Assembly (NCBI GenBank): GCA_964505975.1
Contig: CAZDLW010000002.1
Span: 22,430-86,429 of the forward strand
DNA: 64,000 nucleotides
Direction: 5' to 3'
Source: Gp6-AA40 sp964505975
Lineage (GTDB): Bacteria > Acidobacteriota > Vicinamibacteria > Vicinamibacterales > UBA2999
The notes under the pieces are model-generated. The model was not told the origin of the DNA. It was given only the letters and a program-made list of their open reading frames with translations, and did no database searches. Made by a program: the position numbers and the translations under genes. Of this stretch, positions 7,721 through 15,372 are shown one piece after another (the first letter of the stretch is position 1; each line of letters opens with the position of its first letter).

Positions 7721-9268
7721 ATGATCGCCCCAAAACCAGGAATTTCTGGAGAAAATCTGCCCATCGGCGAACTTCGTTCGACGAATTCGTCAACAAATCA
7801 ATTTGAGTCTCCATTTCCTGTCTCCATTTCCATTCTGACCCCGAAGCAAGCGGCACAGCTTGGGACCGCACATGCAGTCGCGACCCCTGCGATGCGACCG
7901 GACGAGCGCGTGCAGATGGTGGTTTCGCGTCTTGCCGAGATTGTGGGAGTCGCGGTGGCGTTCGTCGGCCGACGCGGCGAGACATGGACCATCCTTGCGG
8001 AGTCGCCCAGTGGCGGGTTGCCGTTCTCGTCAGGGGCCGTACCGCGTGCTTTCATCCGTACGGCTGAGGCGCTCGGCACCGGTGTCACCGCCTGGCCCTG
8101 CCAGGACCGCGAGTGGACGCTGGTCGGATTGACAAGGAAACCGGATTCGCCCGTCGTGCTCGTACTCGAAAACGACTGGACGCTCTGTGCGTCGGCTCTC
8201 GCAGATCTCGGGCGCTCGTTGCTCTCGGGAAGTACGCAACCAATCGAGTGGTTCCCTCCTGAGGCCGGTATTGCGGCGCACACTCTGACGCGGGCGCTGG
8301 CGGAGAGCGGCGGGTTGAGGGACACGTGCGAGACGGTGCTGCGCCACGTCGTTCGCGCCGTCCCCAGCCGACTTGGTGCGATCGCCCTTCCGACGCCACA
8401 CGGCGACCTGTCAGTGGTCGCTACGCACGGGTACCCGCTCGCCCTGGTGGAGCATCTCCGCATCCCCCCCGGCTCTGGAGTCATTGGGGCGGTATTCCAG
8501 TCGGGTTCGCCGATGGTTGTCGCGGACGTCACCCAGGTCTCTGCGATCCGGCGCAAGCGGCATCGTTATCGAACGGGCTCGTTCGTCGCGATGCCCATCA
8601 CGGCTGAAGCCGGAGTTCTCGGCGTCGTCTGTCTCACCGATCGGGTGGATGATGGTGCGTTCTCGCTCGAACAAGTAGGAACGCTGCGCCTGCTGCTGAT
8701 ATCAGCCGGAATGGCGTTGGAGCGGGAGCGGGCCCGACGGCAGGCTCACGCGTATGCGCAGGCCGCGATCGTCGACCCCGTGAGCACGCTCTTCAACAGG
8801 CGCTACTTCGAAATGCGCCTCGACGAGGAACTGCAACGGGCCGCACGGCAGGGAACAGACGTGGCGCTGCTGATGATCGACATCGACGAGTTCAAAGGGA
8901 TCAACGACACCTTCGGCCACGTAACTGGGGACACCGTGATCAAGGATGTCGCACAGTTGCTGCGCGGGTCCGTCCGCGTCTTCGACGTCTGCGCGCGATA
9001 CGGCGGCGAGGAGTTCTCGGTGGTCATGCCGGGCAGCAGCGCGGAAAGCGCGGCATTGATTGCCGAACGCATCCGCCAGCGGATAGCCGCGTACCGACCG
9101 GCAGATCACCGGTTGCGCGATCTTCGGGTGACGGCCAGCCTTGGTGTCGCGAAGTCATGGGCGGGTGTAACCGCCCTGGACCTGATCGAGCGTGCTGACC
9201 GAGCGCTGTATGCGGCCAAGCGCGCGGGCAGCAATCGAGTGGTGGTCAGCGGGTCAGCGGACCAGTAG
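7721..9268 (+). CDS. GAF-GGDEF diguanylate cyclase
   Basis: From the ATG used here the protein has 515 residues. It contains a degenerate N-terminal GAF-like segment (about 60-170), a clear GAF domain (about 190-335) and a C-terminal GGDEF domain (about 350-510) that makes c-di-GMP from two GTP. The active-site loop is RYGGEEF (GGEEF at 428-432), a catalytic form. RVFD at 419-422 gives the RxxD inhibitory site at the correct five-residue spacing, predicting product inhibition. The start is uncertain: 7892 is an alternative ATG, and the stretch between is AT-rich with a tandem repeat, so it may be leader. No membrane segment is seen, so the enzyme should be cytosolic. A PilZ receptor lies about 6 kb to the left. 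Confidence 0.88.
   Translation: MIAPKPGISGENLPIGELRSTNSSTNQFESPFPVSISILTPKQAAQLGTAHAVATPAMRPDERVQMVVSRLAEIVGVAVAFVGRRGETWTILAESPSGGLPFSSGAVPRAFIRTAEALGTGVTAWPCQDREWTLVGLTRKPDSPVVLVLENDWTLCASALADLGRSLLSGSTQPIEWFPPEAGIAAHTLTRALAESGGLRDTCETVLRHVVRAVPSRLGAIALPTPHGDLSVVATHGYPLALVEHLRIPPGSGVIGAVFQSGSPMVVADVTQVSAIRRKRHRYRTGSFVAMPITAEAGVLGVVCLTDRVDDGAFSLEQVGTLRLLLISAGMALERERARRQAHAYAQAAIVDPVSTLFNRRYFEMRLDEELQRAARQGTDVALLMIDIDEFKGINDTFGHVTGDTVIKDVAQLLRGSVRVFDVCARYGGEEFSVVMPGSSAESAALIAERIRQRIAAYRPADHRLRDLRVTASLGVAKSWAGVTALDLIERADRALYAAKRAGSNRVVVSGSADQ
7807..7831 (+). repeat. Tandem 12-bp direct repeat
   Basis: GTCTCCATTTCC occurs twice, at 7807-7818 and 7820-7831, with one T between. It lies either in the extreme 5' coding part of the diguanylate cyclase gene or in its leader, depending on the true start. 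Confidence 0.5.
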
Positions 9269-9599
9269 CAGCGACGCCTGAATCAGCCCGCCCCATCGAG
9301 ACGCAAGACATCCCATCGAGAATCGTCAGCGAACCCGCGGCCACGGGCGCCCAGCGCTGCAGGAGGGCCATCGCGTGATCCGTGGTCGCGAAACGCGAGC
9401 ACCGGACCACGACCGATGCCGTCGCGTCATCGGAACGGGCGACCTGGATCCACCAACTGTGTTGATCGTCGTGCACGCCATGAACAGCCGCAATCCAGTC
9501 CATGGCGTCGCCATTGACGTGGCGTCCGTCGAGGGCGGACGCAAGCGTGTGCAGTCCGAGCTCCGGGGGAGGAAGGTGGGGGGTGGAGAGAGACCGCAT
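9246..9599 (-). CDS. Small hypothetical protein
   Basis: A 117-residue protein I do not recognise. It reads like a real gene: third codon positions are GC-rich, residues 15-85 are balanced (DAMDWIAAVHGVHDDQHSW, then VVVRCSRFATTDHAMALLQRW) and it starts beside an AT-rich promoter-like region shared with the divergent sigma-54 activator. There is no signal peptide or membrane segment. Its 3' end overlaps the end of the diguanylate cyclase gene by 23 bp, tail to tail. The longer frame extending upstream of this ATG enters AT-rich sequence and is unlikely. Confidence 0.5.
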   Translation of the reverse strand: MRSLSTPHLPPPELGLHTLASALDGRHVNGDAMDWIAAVHGVHDDQHSWWIQVARSDDATASVVVRCSRFATTDHAMALLQRWAPVAAGSLTILDGMSCVSMGRADSGVAATGPLTR

Positions 9600-9843
9600 G
9601 CGTTCCGATGTACCAGGACTCGTGCCAGATGCGGGGGCGGCGTAGTGACTTGGGCTAAGCTGTTGGTGAGACGAAATTTGTGCGTGCAGACCCGAACCTG
9701 CGCGTATCCACCGACACGGGGAAATCGCAAAATTGTAATAATTCGCCCGACTTTTTGTGATTTTCTTGTTGAGTTTCTTCTGCTTCGTACGGCAGACTAT
9801 CGTCTCTCCCATCTACAAGCATTGCTACTACTCAGCATCTAAA
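9600..9843. promoter_or_regulatory. AT-rich divergent regulatory region
   Basis: This 244-bp stretch separates the divergent hypothetical gene and the second sigma-54 activator and is much more AT-rich than the genome (about 9720-9843). It holds a 9-bp stem with two G-U pairs: TGCGTGCAG (9681-9689) with CTGCGCGTA (9698-9706). AATT half-sites flank GTAAT near 9730. I see no exact sigma-54 -24/-12 promoter. Confidence 0.45.
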
Positions 9844-11046
9844 ATGGGGAATCCGCTGTTGACAAACGGGCTTGCGCGGTCGCGCCCTCAGCCAGTTCTG
9901 ATCGGCGAGAGCCAAGCCGTTTGCGAGTTGCGCAAGGACATCGACGCTGCGGCCCGGACCGACGCCAAGGTCTTGGTTCTCGGGGAGACAGGCGCGGGCA
10001 AAGAGGTCGTTGCGCAACTGATTCACGCGCAGAGCGCGCGGATGCGGCGGCCCTTCGTTGCCGTGAATTGCAGTGGCATTCCGGAAACGCTGCTCGAGTC
10101 GGAGCTGTTCGGTCACATGCGAGGGAGCTTCACGGGGGCGTACCGCGACAAGCCAGGCCTCGTGCGGCAGGCCGATCATGGAACGTTGTTTCTCGACGAA
10201 CTCGGGGAGATGAGCCTCCGAATGCAGGCCGTACTGCTCCGGTTTGCCGAAACGGGTGAGATTCAGCCTATCGGAGCCGATGCCGTAACCGGGCGAACGG
10301 ACGTCCGCCTCATCACGGCCACCAATCGAGACCTCCGGAAGCAGATCGAACTGGGTGTGTTTCGGGAGGATCTGTATTATCGACTCAATATCATCCAGAT
10401 CTACGTGCCGCCGCTGCGCGAACGGGGCGACGACGTCCTGATCCTGGTGCGGCACTACCTCAGGCAGGCGAGTGAAGCCCACGGATTGTCGACGCCCGAG
10501 GTGACCGCCGATGCCGAGCAGTTGTTGGTCGCCTACCCTTGGCCGGGAAACGTTCGCGAACTGAAGAATATCGCCGAGAGGCTTGTCGTACGTGCCTCCG
10601 AGGCCGCGATCGGGCCCGACGATCTGCCGCGCGAACTCCGTGGCGAGCGACAGATGGTTTCTCCGTCCCGTTGGATGCCCGACACGGTGCCGCCGCGTCC
10701 GACCGTCCCGGGACCGCCCTCCGAACAGACCTCGGCAACCGTCGACCGTCTGTGGGAGCGCCTGTTGGCAGGGGAGGATTTCTGGACGGTTGTCCACCAG
10801 CCCTTCAAGGCGCATGAATTGACGCGCGACGATCTGGCCGCGCTGATTCATCGCGGCCTAGAGCACACGCGCGGCAGTTATCGGGCGCTCCTCACGGTCT
10901 TCGGGCTGCCGGCTACCGATTACAAAAGGCTTCACGCGTTCTTGTACCAGCAGAATTGCAACCTTCCCGTAGGTCCGTATCGTGCGGCGAAGGCCGGCCT
11001 GAATCGCTACACACGGGGCTCGTCGACCTACTCGTCCGCCTCGTGA
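9844..11046 (+). CDS. Sensorless sigma-54 activator (bEBP), GSFTGA variant, second copy
   Basis: A 400-residue paralogue of the activator at 3.8 kb. Walker A is GETGAGKE (47-54), the sigma-54 loop GSFTGA (94-99), Walker B FLDELGEM (116-123), with WPGNVREL later. It shares the non-Fis C-terminal module, including RGLEHTRGSYRALL and DYKRLHAFL, and the run SFTGAYRDKPG is identical in the two proteins. An upstream in-frame ATG (9757) would add 29 hydrophobic residues read from the AT-rich promoter; the internal start is preferred. gmhA follows about 150 bp downstream. Signal input is unknown, since no receiver, GAF or PAS domain is attached. Confidence 0.85.
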   Translation: MGNPLLTNGLARSRPQPVLIGESQAVCELRKDIDAAARTDAKVLVLGETGAGKEVVAQLIHAQSARMRRPFVAVNCSGIPETLLESELFGHMRGSFTGAYRDKPGLVRQADHGTLFLDELGEMSLRMQAVLLRFAETGEIQPIGADAVTGRTDVRLITATNRDLRKQIELGVFREDLYYRLNIIQIYVPPLRERGDDVLILVRHYLRQASEAHGLSTPEVTADAEQLLVAYPWPGNVRELKNIAERLVVRASEAAIGPDDLPRELRGERQMVSPSRWMPDTVPPRPTVPGPPSEQTSATVDRLWERLLAGEDFWTVVHQPFKAHELTRDDLAALIHRGLEHTRGSYRALLTVFGLPATDYKRLHAFLYQQNCNLPVGPYRAAKAGLNRYTRGSSTYSSAS

Positions 11047-11196
11047 ACGATGCGGCGCTGGAGCGTGCGGCGTACGGGTCGGGATCGCCGCCCGAGATCG
11101 CAGCCCATACCGCCGAGCCGCAGGTCCGTGCCCGGAGGCGTTCCCCCCCGCATCGAGGCGTTGGACCCGCACGCCTCTTGCCGTGTGCGCACCGTC

Positions 11197-11778
11197 ATGG
11201 ACGCTGAGCTTGCCGCCGCGTTTCGACAGGTTGCGGCCAACATGGAGCGAATTGCCAGCGACCCCTATGTCGAGTCGTTGTCCCGCGCCATTGATCTGTT
11301 CGAGCGCACGTTTCGAACGGGACACAAATTGCTCGTGTTTGGAAACGGAGGGTCCGCAGCAGACGCGCAACACCTGACCGCGGAGCTCGTGGGGCGCTTC
11401 TTGGCGTTTCGTCGTCCGCTCCCCGCGATCGCCTTGACAACGAATCAGGCGCTCCTCACGGCGTGGAGCAACGACCGATCCTTCGAGGAGATCTTCAGCC
11501 GCCAGGTAGAGGCCCTTGGCGAGCCAGGGGACCTCGCATGTGCACTCTCCACGAGTGGCCTGTCACGAAATGTCACGAACGGGCTGCGTGCGGCGCGGGA
11601 GATGGGGCTCAGCACGATTGCGTTGACGGGCCACGGGGGCGGAGAGCTCGGCGGCCTGTGCGACGTGTTGCTCGCGGTTCCCCTGAGCGACACGCCACGA
11701 ATCCAGGAAGTCCACCTGGTCACATACCATCTGATTTGCGCCGCCCTGGAGCAACGGATTGTGGCTCGGGGAACTTGA
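11197..11778 (+). CDS. gmhA: Sedoheptulose 7-phosphate isomerase
   Basis: A 193-residue single SIS-domain protein of the usual GmhA length (E. coli 192). It should convert sedoheptulose 7-phosphate to D-glycero-D-manno-heptose 7-phosphate, the first step of heptose synthesis for lipopolysaccharide or S-layer glycans. The phosphosugar loop GNGGSAADAQH, the catalytic Glu in AELVGRF and the C-terminal His in VHLVTYHLICAALEQ are all present. The longer upstream frame is Arg-rich and not part of the family. Its last 59 bp overlap the convergent Dabb gene. No other heptose genes are in the window. Confidence 0.9.
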   Translation: MDAELAAAFRQVAANMERIASDPYVESLSRAIDLFERTFRTGHKLLVFGNGGSAADAQHLTAELVGRFLAFRRPLPAIALTTNQALLTAWSNDRSFEEIFSRQVEALGEPGDLACALSTSGLSRNVTNGLRAAREMGLSTIALTGHGGGELGGLCDVLLAVPLSDTPRIQEVHLVTYHLICAALEQRIVARGT

Positions 11779-12115
11779 GTGCGGCCACTCCCTTCTCTCC
11801 TTCCACAACCAGATAGTCGTACATCAGGGCTTCGTCGAACACCTCGTAAAATCGCGCGGCGAGCGGCTCGTGCGCCGGGTGTCGAAGGTATGCCTCGAGA
11901 CCGACAACGTCGTCGAACTCCAGAAACGCGGCGTACGAGTAATCGGTGGACATGCGGTGTTCGTAATCGCGTCCGTGCGTGACCCGGTGCCCTACGCGTA
12001 CGCGCCGGATTGAGGGGATCTCCTGGAGGGCTGTGACGAGCGTGTCAGCCAACGCCCCGCGCTGTTCGAGTGAGACGTCGGCGCGGGGGCGAAAGAGAAC
12101 GAGATGCACGATCAC
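11720..12115 (-). CDS. Dabb (stress-responsive A/B barrel) domain protein
   Basis: A 131-residue protein starting at GTG. It opens with IVHLVLFRPR, the typical first strand of the Dabb ferredoxin-like fold, and continues with a helix around LADTLVTALQEIP, the central DYSYAAFLEFDD, and LEAYLRHPAHEPLAARF. Dabb proteins are small dimeric barrels of varied, often unknown function. It lies downstream of the Arg-rich protein and the sigma-54 response regulator on the same strand and may be in the same transcript. The 3' end overlaps gmhA by 59 bp. Confidence 0.8.
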   Translation of the reverse strand: MIVHLVLFRPRADVSLEQRGALADTLVTALQEIPSIRRVRVGHRVTHGRDYEHRMSTDYSYAAFLEFDDVVGLEAYLRHPAHEPLAARFYEVFDEALMYDYLVVEGEKGVAALKFPEPQSVAPGRRKSDGM

Positions 12116-12208
12116 AGGAAGAATCTCTCGGCCGAGAAGTCCGCCGCAAGGGACACACGAATGGGACGACGCCCAAGGCGCCGTTCGTCATGCCCCCGCG
12201 CCTGACCG

Positions 12209-12817
12209 CTACCGGCGGAAACGTGTTCGTGGGCGATCGGCCCTTCCTCGAGGTGCCGACGACGACGGCGCGGTCGCGTTGCGAGAGCGTGGTCCGGCAT
12301 CCCGCGTGCGAGGACGCTGCCGAGGTTCCTGTTCCCCGCCGGCGTGCGATGAGCGTTCTGGTCGTTCACGCTCGACCGGCACGTTCGGAGCCCCCCTGCG
12401 CGAGCGTGCCGCGTATTCGGTGGCTGACGGGTCGCCATGCTGGCGAACGAACTTGCTCCGGCGTCGGTCGATATTCCGCTGCCGTTTGGCGTCCTTATAT
12501 CGTTGCCGCGGATCGCGATGGTCACCGCCTGGTCGCCAATCACGATGACCGGATTGCGAGGGACCACCGCTCATCGATCTCGGGCCCGATCGTCCCGATC
12601 GTCGCTGGTCCGTGGGGTTCCGTCGGGACATCAACTCTTCTCGTGCGGCGTCGGGCGACTCCCACAGCCGGCCGCGGGCGAACCACTTCATCACCGCGTC
12701 CGGATGCTTCTCCTTGAGTCGCCGGAATGTCGGCACCAGCTCATCGCGTCTGGCGGAGCGAAACGCCGTAGGGAGGTTACCTGCGATGATCGTCCAATAT
12801 GCGTAGCGCGGAGGCAT
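12209..12817 (-). CDS. Conserved small protein with Arg/Gly/Ser-rich tail
   Basis: A 202-residue protein with an ordered N-terminal domain of about 60 residues (PPRYAYWTIIAGNLPTAFRS, then LKEKHPDAVMKWFARGRLW) and a long, highly basic, low-complexity C-terminal part rich in Arg, Ser, Pro and Gly. The tail resembles nucleic-acid-binding disordered tails. It begins only 6 bp after the stop of the sigma-54 response regulator, so the two are almost certainly co-transcribed. I recall similar uncharacterised proteins in acidobacteria but know no function. An RNA-binding role is a guess from composition. Confidence 0.65.
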   Translation of the reverse strand: MPPRYAYWTIIAGNLPTAFRSARRDELVPTFRRLKEKHPDAVMKWFARGRLWESPDAAREELMSRRNPTDQRRSGRSGPRSMSGGPSQSGHRDWRPGGDHRDPRQRYKDAKRQRNIDRRRSKFVRQHGDPSATEYAARSRRGAPNVPVERERPERSSHAGGEQEPRQRPRTRDAGPRSRNATAPSSSAPRGRADRPRTRFRR

Positions 12818-12823
12818 AGTCTC

Positions 12824-14284
12824 TCAATCGTACGCGAAGTTCCTCGACCGTCTGAGCTTCTCCACGAGAGTGGTTCGTTTCAGCCCCAGGAGGTCCGCAG
12901 CCTTGTTGCGATTGCCGGCGGTAAGTTCGAGCGCCCGCCGTATCAGGTCGCGTTCGATCGTTGCCAGGTAGCGGGGCATGTCCAGACCGCTTTCCGGAAA
13001 CTCCACGGGTGGAGCGGCCGTCGCTCGAGCGACCGGCTGTGTTTCCGCGGGCAGATCCCCCACGTCGATCTCTCGGCGCCCGCCGTTCAGGGCAACTGCT
13101 CGTTCGATTGCGTTCTCGAGCTGCCGCACGTTGCCCGGCCACTGGTAGGCCATCAGGGCACGCATTGCGCCCTGCGAGAGCTGCATCGGCATCCCGGGCG
13201 CAAACTTCTCCAGGAAGTGTTTCACCAGGACTGGAATGTCGTCCCGACGGTCGCGAAGCGGTGGCAGTCGAACAGGAATCACGTTGAGCCGGTAGTACAG
13301 ATCCTCGCGGAAGGTGCCCTCGCTCACCATTCGTGTGAGGTCGGAGTTCGTAGCGGCAATCACTCGGACATCGACCTTGACCGTATTGCTGTCCCCGACG
13401 CGCTCGAACTCCCGTTCCTGGAGCGCACGCAGCAACTTCATCTGCAAGCCAGGACTCATCGTCCCGACCTCGTCGAGAAAGAGCGTGCCCCGATGGGCCT
13501 GCTCGAATCGCCCCTGACGTGCGCCAACGGCACCGGTGAAGGCACCGCGCACGTGGCCAAACAGTTCAGCTTCGAGGAGGGTTTCGGGAATCGCACTGCA
13601 GTTCAGCGCGACGAACCGGTGCGCACGGCGAGGGCTGTTGTGGTGTATCGCCCGGGCTACTATCTCCTTACCCGTGCCTGTCTCGCCGGTGATCAGGATG
13701 GTACTGTTCGAACGGGCCACGGTCTCGAGGAGCTGAAATAGCGCCTGCATAGGCTGACTGCGGCCGAGGATTCCTCCGAACTGATAGCGCTCTTCGAGTT
13801 GCCGGCGCAAGTAGGCGTTTTCCGATTTGAGATGGCGCTGTTCCATGGCCTTGTGCAGGACGTGCATCAACTCGTCGAACTGGAACGGCTTGGCGATGAA
13901 GTCCGACGCCCCCCGCTTGATGGCGTCGACCGCGTCCTTGACAGTCCCATACCCGGTGATGACCAGGGCGATGATGCTGGGGTATCGTCCGCGCGCGGCT
14001 TCGATGACGCGTGTGCCGTCGATCCCGGGCATGCGCAGGTCCGTGATGACGATGTCGAAGGCGAACTGATCCAGCAGGACGAGTGCTCGCTCGCCGCTGT
14101 CGGCCTCGACTACCTCGAAGCCCCGATCCGCCAGCCGTTCGGCCATCAATCCCCTCAGCGCCGGCTCGTCATCGACGAACAGGACATGAGGCCTGGTTTC
14201 AGCGTTCTGTAACAATCGCCAATATATTGACACTCTTGGCGATTGTTGGCCAGACACGTCATCGATCTTTTCGATGGATGTCAT
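12824..14284 (-). CDS. Sigma-54-dependent response regulator (REC-AAA+-Fis)
   Basis: An NtrC-type regulator, 486 residues from this ATG. The receiver domain (about 31-145) has the phosphoacceptor D82 in VITDLRMPGIDG. The AAA+ domain has Walker A GETGTGKE, the canonical GAFTGA loop and Walker B FLDEVGTM. The C-terminus is a true Fis-type HTH (ELTAGNRNKAADLLGLKRTT). The start is unclear: no Shine-Dalgarno precedes this ATG, a longer frame reaches 14404, and GTG or TTG codons lie within the inverted repeat about 30 bp before the receiver. The Arg-rich gene follows in the same transcript. Divergent HTH and DHp-like genes are likely functional neighbours. Confidence 0.9.
   Translation of the reverse strand: MTSIEKIDDVSGQQSPRVSIYWRLLQNAETRPHVLFVDDEPALRGLMAERLADRGFEVVEADSGERALVLLDQFAFDIVITDLRMPGIDGTRVIEAARGRYPSIIALVITGYGTVKDAVDAIKRGASDFIAKPFQFDELMHVLHKAMEQRHLKSENAYLRRQLEERYQFGGILGRSQPMQALFQLLETVARSNSTILITGETGTGKEIVARAIHHNSPRRAHRFVALNCSAIPETLLEAELFGHVRGAFTGAVGARQGRFEQAHRGTLFLDEVGTMSPGLQMKLLRALQEREFERVGDSNTVKVDVRVIAATNSDLTRMVSEGTFREDLYYRLNVIPVRLPPLRDRRDDIPVLVKHFLEKFAPGMPMQLSQGAMRALMAYQWPGNVRQLENAIERAVALNGGRREIDVGDLPAETQPVARATAAPPVEFPESGLDMPRYLATIERDLIRRALELTAGNRNKAADLLGLKRTTLVEKLRRSRNFAYD
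14211..14247. promoter_or_regulatory. Perfect 12-bp inverted repeat (operator candidate)
   Basis: AACAATCGCCAA (14211-14222) and TTGGCGATTGTT (14236-14247) are exact inverse copies separated by 13 AT-rich bases. The element sits at the 5' end of the response regulator gene, about 185 bp from the divergent HTH gene, a good position for autoregulation of both. Confidence 0.6.
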
Positions 14285-14430
14285 GGGTTCATCGAGACGG
14301 TGTAGCGCTCGAGCCGCTAACGCGTCGCCAGGATGAGCCGATACAGCCTTATGTAGCGGCTGACGCGGAGATACCGGTGGCAGCCCTGGTCCCACCCAGA
14401 ACATCCTGGGCTCTGAGGAGCAAGCGTTTT

Positions 14431-14646
14431 ATGGACCGCCAGACCCTCTCGATCATGAAGGCGTGCGAAGTCGTCGGCGTGAGCCGCCGAACCATCTATA
14501 ACTGGATTTCTGCGGGCAAAGTCGAGTACGTTCGTACGGCGGGTGGCTCTATCCGCATCTTTGCCGATTCACTGTGGCGCGATCCTTCTGCGCCCGCGCA
14601 GGATGCCGGCGCAGGCCCGAACGGCGTCGTGCGGTCGCACATGTGA
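14431..14646 (+). CDS. Small helix-turn-helix (excisionase/MerR-like) DNA-binding protein
   Basis: A 71-residue protein. The HTH segment ACEVVGVSRRTIYNWISAGK is typical of excisionase-type domains and is followed by a wing-like stretch (VEYVRTAGGSIRIF). A GAGGAG Shine-Dalgarno precedes the ATG. No phage or integrase gene is near, so a transcriptional role is more likely than excision. It is the first of two small rightward genes opposite the sigma-54 response regulator and may bind the inverted repeat between them. Confidence 0.75.
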   Translation: MDRQTLSIMKACEVVGVSRRTIYNWISAGKVEYVRTAGGSIRIFADSLWRDPSAPAQDAGAGPNGVVRSHM

Positions 14647-14659
14647 AGTCGCGCGGGGA

Positions 14660-14869
14660 ATGACGGACGCTGCCGAGCGCGATCCCGCCCTGCGGGACCT
14701 CTTCCACCGGTTGAACAACCAGCTCGGGATCATCCTGGCACATGCGGAGATCCTGGAGGCGAAAGCCGGTGACGACGTGGGTCGGGCCCGCGCGGCCCAG
14801 ATGGTGGCCGCGGCGCTGGACGCCATGGGTACCGCCCGAGAGATCCGGCAGCGAACAGATCCCCTGTGA
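14660..14869 (+). CDS. Stand-alone DHp-like mini-protein (orphan H-box)
   Basis: A 69-residue protein that matches only the dimerisation and phosphotransfer helices of a histidine kinase: FHRLNNQLGIILAHAEILE resembles the H-box HELNNPLGxILxxAE, followed by a second helix (AAQMVAAALDAMGTAREI). No ATPase domain follows; the gene ends in a stop and a hairpin. The His is preserved. It could be a phosphotransfer intermediate or decoy for the neighbouring response regulator. It starts 14 bp after the HTH gene, so they share a transcript. Function is inference from one motif. Confidence 0.6.
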   Translation: MTDAAERDPALRDLFHRLNNQLGIILAHAEILEAKAGDDVGRARAAQMVAAALDAMGTAREIRQRTDPL

Positions 14870-14876
14870 ACCCAAG

Positions 14877-14895
14877 CGGCCCCGCCAAGGGGCCG
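14877..14895 (+). terminator. Hairpin 7 nt after the DHp-like gene
   Basis: CGGCCCC and GGGGCCG form a perfect 7-bp stem with a 5-nt loop directly after the stop codon. There is no U-tract, so termination strength is uncertain. Confidence 0.45.
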
Positions 14896-15320
14896 TAGAG
14901 CCCTGTGGGCGCCGGTCACCGCCCGAAGGCTGACCACCCACCCCCACCGCATCCTGATGGCCACCGACGCACGGCGTGGTCAGCTTCCCCGGGTCGAGTT
15001 TCCCACAACGCACGGAATGGTCCCAGGGGCGGCTCGCCCAGGGCCCTGGTGCCCCATCGAGTGGTGTGAGCTGCCGGTCACTATCGGGGACATTTCGAGT
15101 CTGGAATCCGATAGGATTTTCCTCGACTGCCCAAGATCGTAATCCATTGCGTCATGCCGTTGACGATCTGGCGCGCCATTGTCGTCAACGTGATGACGAT
15201 TCGGACTGTCGGCGAATCCGATCGACGTGCAGAAGTTGCCTCTTCTGAGCATGTAAAGCCAGTCAAATTTAGCAACTTAGGTCGGTCGACCCCGATGAGA
15301 TTTCCCAGCATTGACCGAAG
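14896..15320 (+). other. Intergenic region upstream of the sigma factor gene
   Basis: No gene is supported. A short stem AATCC-GATA-GGATT followed by TTTT lies at 15105-15120. The rest becomes AT-richer toward 15270 and probably holds the sigma factor promoter, which I cannot place with confidence. Confidence 0.35.
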
Positions 15321-15365
15321 CCTCGGCTGTTTGGTATCCCAGTTGCCTTATGGTACAGCCGGAGG
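15321..15365 (+). promoter_or_regulatory. Hairpin sequestering the Shine-Dalgarno of the sigma factor gene
   Basis: CCTCGGCTGT (15321-15330) can pair with ACAGCC-G-GAGG (15355-15365) as ten Watson-Crick pairs with one bulged G at 15361. The paired right arm contains four of the five bases of the GGAGG Shine-Dalgarno that lies 7 nt before the ATG. This is the arrangement expected for translational control. Confidence 0.5.
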
Positions 15366-15372
15366 TCACCGA

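Noticed and set aside
7581..7890. Possible c-di-GMP riboswitch (GEMM) before the diguanylate cyclase
   Set aside because: The region is AT-rich with small stems, but the conserved GEMM core sequences are not there.
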